Below are positions 1 to 6,078 of a stretch of 8,283 nucleotides of DNA, one piece after another. The stretch is taken from positions 1 through 8,283 of the forward strand of contig JARBTY010000133.1 of the NCBI GenBank assembly GCA_029239935.1, read 5' to 3'. The DNA is from Clostridia bacterium (GTDB taxonomy: Bacteria; Bacillota_A; Clostridia; Lachnospirales; Cellulosilyticaceae). A program made the position numbers and the translations under genes. The notes below the pieces were generated by a model. It ran no database searches, was not told the origin of the DNA, and saw only the letters and a program-made list of their open reading frames with translations. Numbering within the stretch: position 1 is the first letter of the stretch; every line of letters begins with the position of its first letter.

Positions 1-137
1 TTTTTATTTTTAAGGTTTATTTAAGTTACCCTTTTTTAAAAGTAATTTTTAAAAAAATATTTTGAAAACCACTTGATTTTTCTTAGCAGGTTTGAGCAGC
101 AATTATAAAATTTGTGTACAACTTTTATAATTCGCGA
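1..137. other. AT-rich intergenic stretch, no gene seen
   Basis: This is very AT-rich sequence with homopolymer A and T runs and no open frame that I can support. The T-rich first 60 bases could be the tail of an upstream transcription unit outside the window. An inverted repeat with 10-base arms (101-110 AATTATAAAA and 123-132 TTTTATAATT, 12-base loop) lies near the right end and overlaps the candidate -10 box of the RNA gene described next. Confidence 0.5.
126..131 (+). promoter_or_regulatory. Candidate -10 box (TATAAT) for the structured RNA
   Basis: The hexamer is a perfect TATAAT. The hexamer 17 bases upstream (103-108, TTATAA) matches the -35 consensus at only 3 of 6 positions. A start about 7 bases downstream, near 138, would put the RNA 5' end just before the first predicted helix, which supports the call. 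In AT-rich DNA a chance TATAAT is common, so this is tentative. Confidence 0.3.
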
Positions 138-330
138 GTTTGCGGCGTTCATTTGAAGAAAGTGCTTAGATTTTTAGAAATACGCAAGTGCGTAACTGGA
201 GAACCCTAAACTCCCCCTGCGGATTTATAGAAAGCTATGGATAGGGGTATTGGACAGTCTGGTAGATATGGCATAGAGAGCCGAATTCGCCGAGCAGACT
301 TACCCCTTTACTAAATGAAAAGTCACTCTA
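138..330 (+). ncRNA. Candidate structured non-coding RNA or leader, family not recognised
   Basis: I found the following base pairing by eye. Helices: 148-154 with 313-319 (TTCATTT/AAATGAA); 181-185 with 190-194; 198-201 with 211-214; 223-230 with 235-242 (two G-U pairs, 4-base loop); 243-249 with 301-307 (AGGGGTA/TACCCCT); 256-261 with 295-300 (AGTCTG/CAGACT). A further five GC pairs join 143-147 (CGGCG) to the loop segment 288-292 (CGCCG), which would form a pseudoknot. The nested helices imply a multi-branch junction enclosed by the first helix, with the fourth and fifth helices directly abutting and able to stack. GC content is clearly higher than in the flanks. I see no coding frame and no stem-plus-T-run terminator directly after it, so it could be a free, processed RNA or the leader of the beta-helix gene at 441. 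I could not match it to the riboswitches, 6S, SRP, RNase P, tmRNA or group I/II intron cores I know. Confidence 0.45.
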
Positions 331-367
331 TATCAATTTTTAAAATAATAAATTTCGACGAAAAGTA

Positions 368-394
368 GCACATTGGCCAAGTCTGCATATAGTA
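368..394 (+). promoter_or_regulatory. Possible sigma-K/sigma-E-like promoter
   Basis: GCATATAGTA (385-394) matches the mother-cell sporulation -10 pattern CATAnnnTA exactly, and GCACA (368-372) resembles the sigma-K -35 element (core AC). The gap between AC and CATA is 14 bases, which I believe is a little short for this sigma class. No good housekeeping promoter was seen between here and the start codon at 441. If used, transcription would start about 40 bases before the beta-helix gene. Confidence 0.3.
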
Positions 395-440
395 TAGTAC
401 AACTTATAGAATAAAATATAATAAGAGAAGGTGTGATCAT

Positions 441-1388
441 ATGGCTGTTATCTATGTATCATCGGCTACAAATATAACAGATTTTATTGCTTCTGCGGCA
501 GTAACACCAGGGGATGTATTGGTATTAGAGGATGGGGTCTACAATCAGGTGGTCGTTATTAACAAAAGTAATTTGCGTATTGTGACTAAAGGATGTCAGG
601 CTATCTTTAATGGCGGCAATATACTTGCCAGTGCGTTTGTTCTAGATGGTGTAGCGGGAGTAGAAATCAAAGGCTTTAAAATTTTAGATTATGTATCTCA
701 TGGTATATTTGTAAGCGGTGGAGCAGCGAATCGTATTTTGGACAATAGTATTAAACGGGTAGTAGGAGATGGCATCAGAGTAAGTAATTCTCAGGCCAAT
801 CTGATATGGAAAAACGAGATTAAAGAGGCATTTGATGGGGTTGAACTTATAAGTGGCAGTATAGGTAACAGGGTAATTGAAAACTATGCAGCTAACTGCA
901 GGGATGATGGATTCGAATCCTTCCTGCCAAGTGATCGTAATAATACCTTTACTGGCAACGTTTCGAAGGATAATGGAGGGAATGGGCTAGAAATATTTGG
1001 AGAAAACAACTTGGTACAGTGTAATGTTTCAAAACGTAATATTAACGCGGGTTTATATATAGTTGCAGGTACAAATATCATTGCGATAAATAATGAAATA
1101 GAGAGTAACAGTAGTGATGGCATCTTAGTCAGCGATAATAACTGTTTTATTGCAAATAACCAAGTTAAATCTAATGGACGAATAGGTATAAATGTATCTG
1201 GTAACAATAATATTGTTCAAAACAATATTATTGCCTTTAATAAAAACAATGGACTTACTTTGCAAGTGACCTCCTCAACAAGCTTTATATTTGAAAATGA
1301 GTTCGTTTGCAATACGCCGGCCAATATTGTTAACAATGGGACAAATAATAATTTTTTAGAAAACGAAGTTAAAAAATGCAAAAGATAA
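441..1388 (+). CDS. Right-handed parallel beta-helix repeat protein (NosD/PbH1-like)
   Basis: A 315-residue protein made almost entirely of short repeats of 22-24 residues, running from about residue 97 to 311. The pattern is roughly N-x-I/V-x-x-N-x-I/V, then a polar turn, then D/N-G-I/L-x-V. I count about ten coils, each starting near an Asn such as N97, N120, N143, N190, N212 and N234. This is the signature of a right-handed parallel beta-helix with an Asn ladder. Residues 1-90 look like the capping strands, including the LEDGVYNQVVVINKSN type of opening seen in pectate-lyase-like folds. There is no signal peptide and no membrane segment, which is unusual because most relatives are exported. 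I see no polysaccharide-lyase catalytic motif I would trust, so the role may be structural, for instance in a spore layer or as a phage-type fibre. The start follows AGAAGGTG at good distance. It is followed after 43 bases by the small gene at 1432, probably in the same transcript. Confidence 0.85.
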   Translation: MAVIYVSSATNITDFIASAAVTPGDVLVLEDGVYNQVVVINKSNLRIVTKGCQAIFNGGNILASAFVLDGVAGVEIKGFKILDYVSHGIFVSGGAANRILDNSIKRVVGDGIRVSNSQANLIWKNEIKEAFDGVELISGSIGNRVIENYAANCRDDGFESFLPSDRNNTFTGNVSKDNGGNGLEIFGENNLVQCNVSKRNINAGLYIVAGTNIIAINNEIESNSSDGILVSDNNCFIANNQVKSNGRIGINVSGNNNIVQNNIIAFNKNNGLTLQVTSSTSFIFENEFVCNTPANIVNNGTNNNFLENEVKKCKR

Positions 1389-1431
1389 TAAGTGTATTAA
1401 GCGAAATAAAAAGTATAAAGGGGGAATACAA

Positions 1432-1626
1432 ATGGATTTAGAAGATGTAAAAGATAAGATTCAAAAAAATGTTGCACACCATGAGCATATGATAGCTTCA
1501 ATTGAGCAGAATATGGGTACAGTCCCTGAAAATATGAGGGAAAACCAGAAAAATACGTTAAAACTTTTACAAACTGAGCTGACAGATCTCAAAGCAAGCC
1601 TAAGAGGTATCGATAGTGGTGCATAA
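1432..1626 (+). CDS. Small helical protein of 64 residues, weakly Tlp-like
   Basis: The start is preceded by AAAGGGGG with a 7-base gap, so translation is well supported. The protein is charged and predicted to be almost wholly alpha-helical: one helix from about residue 2 to 27, a Gly/Pro turn near 28-33 (MGTVPENM), then a second helix to about 58, as in an antiparallel hairpin or coiled coil. It has no signal peptide, no Cys and no known catalytic motif. The first half (DVKDKIQKNVAHHEHMIASI) recalls the spacing of Tlp, a small acid-soluble spore protein whose helix reads like VEKLQDMVQNTIENIEEAEA, but identity is low and the Tlp C-terminal motif is missing. I treat that as a hint only. It shares a transcript with the beta-helix gene and ends just before a strong terminator. 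Confidence 0.75.
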   Translation: MDLEDVKDKIQKNVAHHEHMIASIEQNMGTVPENMRENQKNTLKLLQTELTDLKASLRGIDSGA

Positions 1627-1633
1627 CAAATAG

Positions 1634-1687
1634 AGTCCCTACAAGATGTCAACCTTACCAGTTGACATCTTACTAGGGACTTTATTT
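1634..1687. terminator. Strong, probably bidirectional Rho-independent terminator
   Basis: A long hairpin: outer 8-bp stem AGTCCCTA/TAGGGACT (1634-1641 with 1674-1681), a small internal loop, inner 11-bp stem (1643-1653 with 1661-1671) and a 7-base loop. On the plus strand it is followed by TTTATTTG, ending the two-gene unit. On the minus strand it is followed by CTATTTGTTA, so it can also end the convergent oxidoreductase transcript, whose stop codon is at 1701. Confidence 0.9.
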
Positions 1688-1700
1688 GCGGATATTATTT

Positions 1701-3497
1701 TTAGCTGATAGACTGAGATGCAGTGATATAGTCGATTACACAGGACATCAATGCATAGATATCTTCATTTAACAAAACGAATTTATCTTTTGTACGTACA
1801 AAAGTAGAGTAGTCTACAATCTTGTTTTCATAAAGCTCATCAACACTGATATAACCGGTATTCATCAACTTGTTAAGGATAACCAGCATTTGACTTTGGG
1901 TAACAAGGTTCATATCATTTTCAAGATTATCAATAGCTGGTAATTTAAGTGTAGAGTTGGCATGTACTAAGGACAAGATGTTGTGGAGCGTCTGGAATGT
2001 TGCAGATTCTTTGCATCTATAGTCATTTTTGCCATTGAATTCCATCGACAGCATCGCTTTTTTTCTAAGGGAGACAATGTATGGATAAGACCAGCTGGAC
2101 TCTTCAGGGTGATAGGTATTAAGGGGAGTAGTCAGCACAACACCGGCCCTCATAAGATTTGTCTGGATATTCAGCACATGGAGGTCATCTAAGCTAGCTT
2201 GTCTTACAGAGAGGCCATTATCAATGCTGTAGCTTGCAAGTACGCCAGCGGCTTGTCCGAGAGCCATACCTACAGGGACAGTACGGGCGCTGCTGTGAGA
2301 GAGTGGATCATAACTGGCAGAGCGACCTACTACAAGCAGGTTATCTATCACTTGGGGTACCATAATAGTAATAGGAATACTATAGATATTTCTTGAAGAT
2401 AAAATAGTTCCGCCCAGCTCATCGCGTCTAGTTGCCTGTAAATCCATAGGGTAACTGCCATAAGCTATTTTGTTTTTAAAATCTACATTGGTAAAGACAT
2501 CTTCACCGGTCAAGGTATATTCCCCAACAATGCGTACACCTTCACGGATGTAAAGTTCATCTGCACATTTATATAAAAAGGCCTTTTCAAATCCTACGGC
2601 ATGGGTATTTAAAAAATTAACGATATAGGGAAGTTCTTCGATAGCTTTAAAATAATTTTCTCTGATATTTACTTCATCCAGAGAGTTTGTATTAAATATT
2701 TGGAAAGCATTGATAACCACAGAGCCATCATCTTGTAAAGACATATTGAGTCTTCTTAACTGAAATTGATTGGATGTAGGGACATAATCCAGCATATTAG
2801 CATATCCCCATGCCACCTTATCATTGGCTCCGGTGTATATAGAATTATCAGAATTAAGATAAGACTTTACTTTTTGCCAATCCACACCCTGTACAGAAAA
2901 GACGAGGGTTGCAGCAGCATATTCATCCTGCATGCCTAGCTCTTCACGGCCGACTTTATAGGAGGCGCCAGCTTGCCTTGCAAACTTGGCATCAATACTT
3001 GCATCGATCAATACATTGCCCTGAACTGTGAAAGGAACACCGTTTTTTTGATAGGACAGGCCTACTACCTGATTATCCTGTTTGAGAGGTGTAATGTTAG
3101 AGGCACCAAGTATCGTAGTGACGTTCTCATTTTGAAGTAACTGAGTAAAATAATTTTTTGCTTTAGGAATATCGATATTGGCACTGACAGCAGTGTTGTT
3201 ATAAAATTCTTTGAAAAATCCTTCATTAACTGTCTGAAAACCACCGGAAGCAATATAGTTCATATCCAGCATGCTCAGCATACCAGAAGTATAAAGGCCG
3301 CCTACATCATTTCTGGTATCGATAAGCAGGACACGAGAGTTGTTTCGGGCACTGCTTACAGCTGCACTGATGCCTTCAGGGTCACTGCCGATAACAATGA
3401 CGTCATAATCTGAGGAGGGCTCGGCATAAACAGGCACGGTAATCAGAGAAAAGAGGATAAGGCATAAAAAAAGTACTTTTAAATTTAAGCGTCGCAT
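1701..3497 (-). CDS. Secreted FAD-dependent oxidoreductase (FAD_oxidored family) with C-terminal extension
   Basis: A 598-residue flavoprotein. Residues 1-25 form a signal peptide: basic MRRLNLK, a hydrophobic stretch, and a cleavage site after VYA. Residues 32-60 are an FAD-binding Rossmann motif (DVIVIGSDPEGISAAV, then LLID), with SDPE in place of the usual residues of the glycine loop. Later family motifs are LIDASIDAKFARQAGA (163-178), REGVRIVGEYTLT (318-330) and the C-terminal FAD block from PITIMVPQVIDNLLVVGRSA through RTVPVGMALGQAAGVLA (375-421). Known relatives are putative oxidoreductases of unclear substrate, so none is assigned. Residues about 450-598 are an extra domain; the piece TQSQMLVILNKLM (533-545) resembles a degenerate SLH repeat, which might anchor it to the cell surface. 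The ATG follows GGAG with an 8-base gap (TGGAGATTATACT). The gene is convergent with the beta-helix unit and divergent from the helicase. Confidence 0.88.
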   Translation of the reverse strand: MRRLNLKVLFLCLILFSLITVPVYAEPSSDYDVIVIGSDPEGISAAVSSARNNSRVLLIDTRNDVGGLYTSGMLSMLDMNYIASGGFQTVNEGFFKEFYNNTAVSANIDIPKAKNYFTQLLQNENVTTILGASNITPLKQDNQVVGLSYQKNGVPFTVQGNVLIDASIDAKFARQAGASYKVGREELGMQDEYAAATLVFSVQGVDWQKVKSYLNSDNSIYTGANDKVAWGYANMLDYVPTSNQFQLRRLNMSLQDDGSVVINAFQIFNTNSLDEVNIRENYFKAIEELPYIVNFLNTHAVGFEKAFLYKCADELYIREGVRIVGEYTLTGEDVFTNVDFKNKIAYGSYPMDLQATRRDELGGTILSSRNIYSIPITIMVPQVIDNLLVVGRSASYDPLSHSSARTVPVGMALGQAAGVLASYSIDNGLSVRQASLDDLHVLNIQTNLMRAGVVLTTPLNTYHPEESSWSYPYIVSLRKKAMLSMEFNGKNDYRCKESATFQTLHNILSLVHANSTLKLPAIDNLENDMNLVTQSQMLVILNKLMNTGYISVDELYENKIVDYSTFVRTKDKFVLLNEDIYALMSCVIDYITASQSIS

Positions 3498-3537
3498 AGT
3501 ATAATCTCCATATAAAAAATATTTTGTAGCTTTTAAT

Positions 3538-3543
3538 AGTATA
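3538..3543 (-). promoter_or_regulatory. Candidate -10 box for the FAD oxidoreductase gene
   Basis: On the minus strand this reads TATACT, 5 of 6 matches to the -10 consensus and about 40 bases before the start codon. The best upstream partner, TTCTTG, sits 15 bases away, which is short, so the -35 is weak and an activator may be needed. The inverted repeat at 3551-3588 lies exactly over the -35 region. Confidence 0.3.
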
Positions 3544-3550
3544 GTAACAT

Positions 3551-3588
3551 AAATAAGCCAAGAACATCAATGTGCTTTGTGCTTATTT
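3551..3588. repeat. 8-bp inverted repeat, possible operator between divergent genes
   Basis: AAATAAGC (3551-3558) and its exact reverse complement GCTTATTT (3581-3588) are separated by 22 bases, so the arm centres are 30 bp apart, close to three helical turns. The repeat covers the -35 region of the oxidoreductase promoter and lies 67 bases upstream of the helicase -35. It has no T-tract and is not a terminator. A regulator binding site is possible, but chance is also plausible in AT-rich DNA. Confidence 0.3.
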
Positions 3589-3654
3589 AAAAATATAATT
3601 CATTTTGCATAGTAAAAGCTCTAAAAACGACATTAAAAAGGAACATATTACACC

Positions 3655-3683
3655 TTGTGATTTTTTGAAATGTGTAGTATGAT
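3655..3683 (+). promoter_or_regulatory. Housekeeping-type promoter of the DEAD-box helicase
   Basis: TTGTGA (3655-3660) and TATGAT (3678-3683) are separated by exactly 17 bases, matching the -35 consensus at 4 of 6 and the -10 at 5 of 6 positions. Transcription would start near 3690, leaving a leader of about 65 bases. Confidence 0.65.
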
Positions 3684-3742
3684 TTAATGTGGTAATGTAA
3701 GCGGATAGTAATATTTTCACTTATAAATTATAAATAGATTGT

Positions 3743-3758
3743 AGAGGTAACGATTATA
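3743..3758 (+). promoter_or_regulatory. Ribosome binding site placing a non-AUG start (AUA or AUU)
   Basis: AGAGGT (3743-3748) is the only SD-like sequence before the helicase frame. Counting from its last GG, ATT at 3753 is 5 bases away and ATA at 3756 is 8 bases away. Several other genes in this window (oxidoreductase, esterase, thyA, folA) also show 8, which favours ATA; ATT has better-known precedents (infC, pcnB). There is no ATG, GTG or TTG in frame between the stop at 3735 and the ATG at 3819, and nothing SD-like lies at a useful distance before 3819 (AGAGGAAA at 3791 is about 20 bases away). Confidence 0.6.
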
Positions 3759-5438
3759 GAAAGCATATTATTTAATCAATTAGAAATCACAGAGGAAATT
3801 AAAAAAGCAGTTATTGATATGGGTTTTGAAGAAACAACACCTATTCAAACAAAAGCTATACCAGCTATTCTGGAAGGAAAAGATGTTATAGCACAAGCGC
3901 CTACAGGAACGGGTAAAACGTGTGCGTTTGGTATACCTGCAATAGAGTCTATCAATACAACAAGTGATAAAGTACAAGTACTTATCCTTTGTCCGACTCG
4001 TGAGCTTGTTATCCAAACTTCAGAAGAATTAAAAGCTTTGTGTAAATACAAAGACAACGTGCGTACGCTTCCGATATATGGCGGACAACAAATAGACAGA
4101 CAGATTTTAGCGCTTAAAAAAAGGCCACAAATTATTATTGGAACACCAGGCAGGGTTATGGACCACCTAAGACGTAAAACCCTTAAGTTTGAAAACCTTA
4201 ACATGGTTGTACTGGATGAAGCTGATGAAATGCTTAATATGGGCTTCCGTGAAGATATAGATATTATCTTAGAAAGTGTTCCAGGAGACAGACAATTCGT
4301 ACTTTTTTCTGCTACTTTACCTAAAGCCATTATGGATATTGCAAACAAGTACCAAACTGATTCTGTAAAGATTAATGTTGTACACAAGGTATTGACAGTT
4401 CCAACAGTAGAGCAGTTTTATCTTGAAACAAGAGAAAGCGGTAAAGTTGAAATTTTATCAAGACTGATAGATGCTAACAATTTTAAACTTTCTGTAGTAT
4501 TTTGTAATACCAAAAAAAGAGTAGATGATCTGTGTAAAGATCTTCAAGCCAGAGGGTATAGCGCAGAGGCCCTCCATGGCGATATGAAACAGCTTCAAAG
4601 AGATAGTGTTATGGGACGTTTCAGAAGTGGACTCATTGATATTCTTATTGCCACAGACGTAGCGGCAAGAGGAATTGACGTAGATGACATTGATGCAGTA
4701 TTTAACTACGATGTGCCTAGTGATGAAGAATACTATGTGCATAGAATAGGAAGAACAGGCAGAGCAAAAAGAGAAGGGGTATCTTATACTTTTGCTGCAG
4801 GCAGAGAGCTTAGCAAGCTAAGAGATATTCAAAAATATACTAAATCAAAAATCAAACTTATCAAACCACCAACGATAGAAGATATCAAAGAAAACAAGTT
4901 ATCAGGCATATTAGATGACGTTAAACAAGTGCTTAATCAAGGGAATTTAGCTAAATATGTTAAATATATTGAGCAGATGTTAGATGAACTCGGAGATGTT
5001 AATCAAGATACTTATGCAACTTCATTAGAACTGGCAGCGGCTTTCCTTAAGATGACCATGAAAAAGACAGTAATGGGTGCTTCAACTGAAGTAAGAACTG
5101 AGGAATTAAGCAGCGGAGCAGATGCTTACGAAGGAGATGTAGTAAGACTATTTATCAACGTAGGTAAAAAAGATAACTTACAGATCAATGATCTTGTTAA
5201 ATTTGTTGCAACAAACACAGCGATACAAGGTAAATCAATAGGTAAAGTAGATATGTTAGATAAATTTTCTTTCTTTGAAATACCAAAAGCTTATTTAGCA
5301 GATGCTATGGCAAATCTTATTGATAAAGTTTTAAAAGGCAGAAAAGTTAATATCGAAGTAGCTAACAGAAAACAAGGCGGAAAAAGTAGTCAATCAGGCT
5401 ATCAAGATACTAAAAGACGTACTAGCAGCAGAAACTAA
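3756..5438 (+). CDS. deaD: DEAD-box ATP-dependent RNA helicase, DeaD/CsdA type
   Basis: Unwinds RNA duplexes with ATP; this family acts in ribosome assembly, mRNA decay and cold adaptation. With the AUA start it has 560 residues. Motifs in order: the aromatic F6 17 residues before the Q motif GFEETTPIQ (23-31), Walker A APTGTGKT (48-55), PTRELV (80-85), TPGR (130-133), DEAD (154-157), SAT (185-187), VFCNTKKRVDDL (248-259), ARGID (304-308) and HRIGRTGR (329-336). Residues about 390-440 contain LELAAAFLKM, like the LAAALLKM segment of the DeaD dimerisation region. Residues about 460-536 (VVRLFINVGKKDNLQINDL onward) form a DbpA-type RNA-binding fold, and a basic tail of about 20 residues ends the protein. 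All catalytic motifs are intact. The start is the odd point: an ATG at 3819 (M22) would remove F6 and leave no SD, so translation very probably begins at ATA 3756 or ATT 3753. It has its own promoter and terminator. A DbpA/YxiN-like role on 23S rRNA is the main alternative. Confidence 0.93.
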   Translation: MESILFNQLEITEEIKKAVIDMGFEETTPIQTKAIPAILEGKDVIAQAPTGTGKTCAFGIPAIESINTTSDKVQVLILCPTRELVIQTSEELKALCKYKDNVRTLPIYGGQQIDRQILALKKRPQIIIGTPGRVMDHLRRKTLKFENLNMVVLDEADEMLNMGFREDIDIILESVPGDRQFVLFSATLPKAIMDIANKYQTDSVKINVVHKVLTVPTVEQFYLETRESGKVEILSRLIDANNFKLSVVFCNTKKRVDDLCKDLQARGYSAEALHGDMKQLQRDSVMGRFRSGLIDILIATDVAARGIDVDDIDAVFNYDVPSDEEYYVHRIGRTGRAKREGVSYTFAAGRELSKLRDIQKYTKSKIKLIKPPTIEDIKENKLSGILDDVKQVLNQGNLAKYVKYIEQMLDELGDVNQDTYATSLELAAAFLKMTMKKTVMGASTEVRTEELSSGADAYEGDVVRLFINVGKKDNLQINDLVKFVATNTAIQGKSIGKVDMLDKFSFFEIPKAYLADAMANLIDKVLKGRKVNIEVANRKQGGKSSQSGYQDTKRRTSSRN

Positions 5439-5478
5439 TCTTAGAAAAAAGATTGGCTAGTAAACTCCAGACGAAAGA

Positions 5479-5515
5479 AGACATAGACTTATAAGCATCT
5501 ATGTCTTTTATTTTG
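5479..5515. terminator. Rho-independent terminator after the helicase, possibly bidirectional
   Basis: A 9-bp stem AGACATAGA/TCTATGTCT (5479-5487 with 5498-5506), a 10-base loop, then TTTATTTTG on the plus strand. Read from the minus strand, the stem follows an A-rich stretch and is trailed by TCTTTCGTCT, so it may also end the esterase-thyA-folA transcript, which stops at 5539 with no other hairpin nearby. A small weaker hairpin (AATCTT/AAGATT near 5437-5454) precedes it. Confidence 0.85.
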
Positions 5516-5538
5516 TCTAAAAATATAGGAGAATGCGC

Positions 5539-6045
5539 TTATTTAGGCAGCTGTGAGCGCTTAGCTGCTACTCTGTCCCAAATGGTGAATTCAAAAGAGC
5601 AGCCATCAGTAGTTAATGTATTGCCTTTTGAACGGGAAGTGAGCGCAAAATCATTTTTATATTCAGGAAAGGAAGTGTCACCTTGGATCACCTTGTCTAC
5701 CTCTGTGATATAGAGGCGGTCTGCAAAGGGAAGGAAGAGGGTGTAGATTTCTCCGCCGCCTATAATGTAGGTTTCATCTTGGGTGTGACATAGATTAAGG
5801 GCTTCTTCAAAAGTATGACAGATAACAACGTCATCAGCTTTAAAAGTTAAGTCTCTTGTTAATACCACATTGGTTCTGTCTGGAAGAGGTCTTCCGATAC
5901 TTTCATAGGTTTTTCTTCCCATCAGAATGGTATGATGTTTGGTTTTTTCTTTAAAGTATTTTAAATCCTCAGGGATATGCCAAGGGAGTTTATTATCTAT
6001 ACCAATCTGGTTATTTTTGCTTGTAGCTACGATGAGATGAATCAT
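5539..6045 (-). CDS. folA: Dihydrofolate reductase
   Basis: Reduces dihydrofolate to tetrahydrofolate with NADPH in the cytosol; it is the target of trimethoprim. Its 168 residues are the usual chromosomal length. Visible family features: the start MIHLIVATSKNNQIG, PWHIPEDL with W22 and the catalytic acid D27, MGRKTYESIGRPLP (42-55) for NADPH and folate contact, VVLTRD (60-65), and GGGEIY (96-101) of the second cofactor loop. The ATG is preceded by AGAGG with an 8-base gap. It lies 33 bases downstream of thyA in the same direction and recycles the dihydrofolate that ThyA makes. I see nothing suggesting an acquired resistance variant, such as a plasmid-type context or integron site. Confidence 0.97.
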   Translation of the reverse strand: MIHLIVATSKNNQIGIDNKLPWHIPEDLKYFKEKTKHHTILMGRKTYESIGRPLPDRTNVVLTRDLTFKADDVVICHTFEEALNLCHTQDETYIIGGGEIYTLFLPFADRLYITEVDKVIQGDTSFPEYKNDFALTSRSKGNTLTTDGCSFEFTIWDRVAAKRSQLPK

Positions 6046-6078
6046 GGTGTATACCTCTTTCTTTATAAACTAGAGTAC

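Noticed and set aside
138..330. Group I or group II intron, IStron end, tmRNA, SRP RNA or a known riboswitch
   Set aside because: I looked for the P/Q/R/S core, the domain V hairpin, the GGAAGG-type SRP loop, tmRNA tRNA-like ends and the conserved cores of common riboswitches, and saw none; splice-site context is also missing.
354..360. TTCGACG as a Spo0A box
   Set aside because: It differs from TTCGACA at the last position, stands alone, and a 7-base near-match is expected by chance.
884..1207. Minus-strand open frame of 107 codons inside the beta-helix gene
   Set aside because: It is antisense to a clear repeat protein, its sequence is Ser/Leu/Pro-rich as expected for a shadow frame, and it has no ribosome binding site.
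3845..4387. Minus-strand open frame of 180 codons inside the helicase gene
   Set aside because: It lies opposite the conserved DEAD-box core, has low-complexity Ser/Ile/Leu composition and no family match; it is a shadow of the helicase codons.
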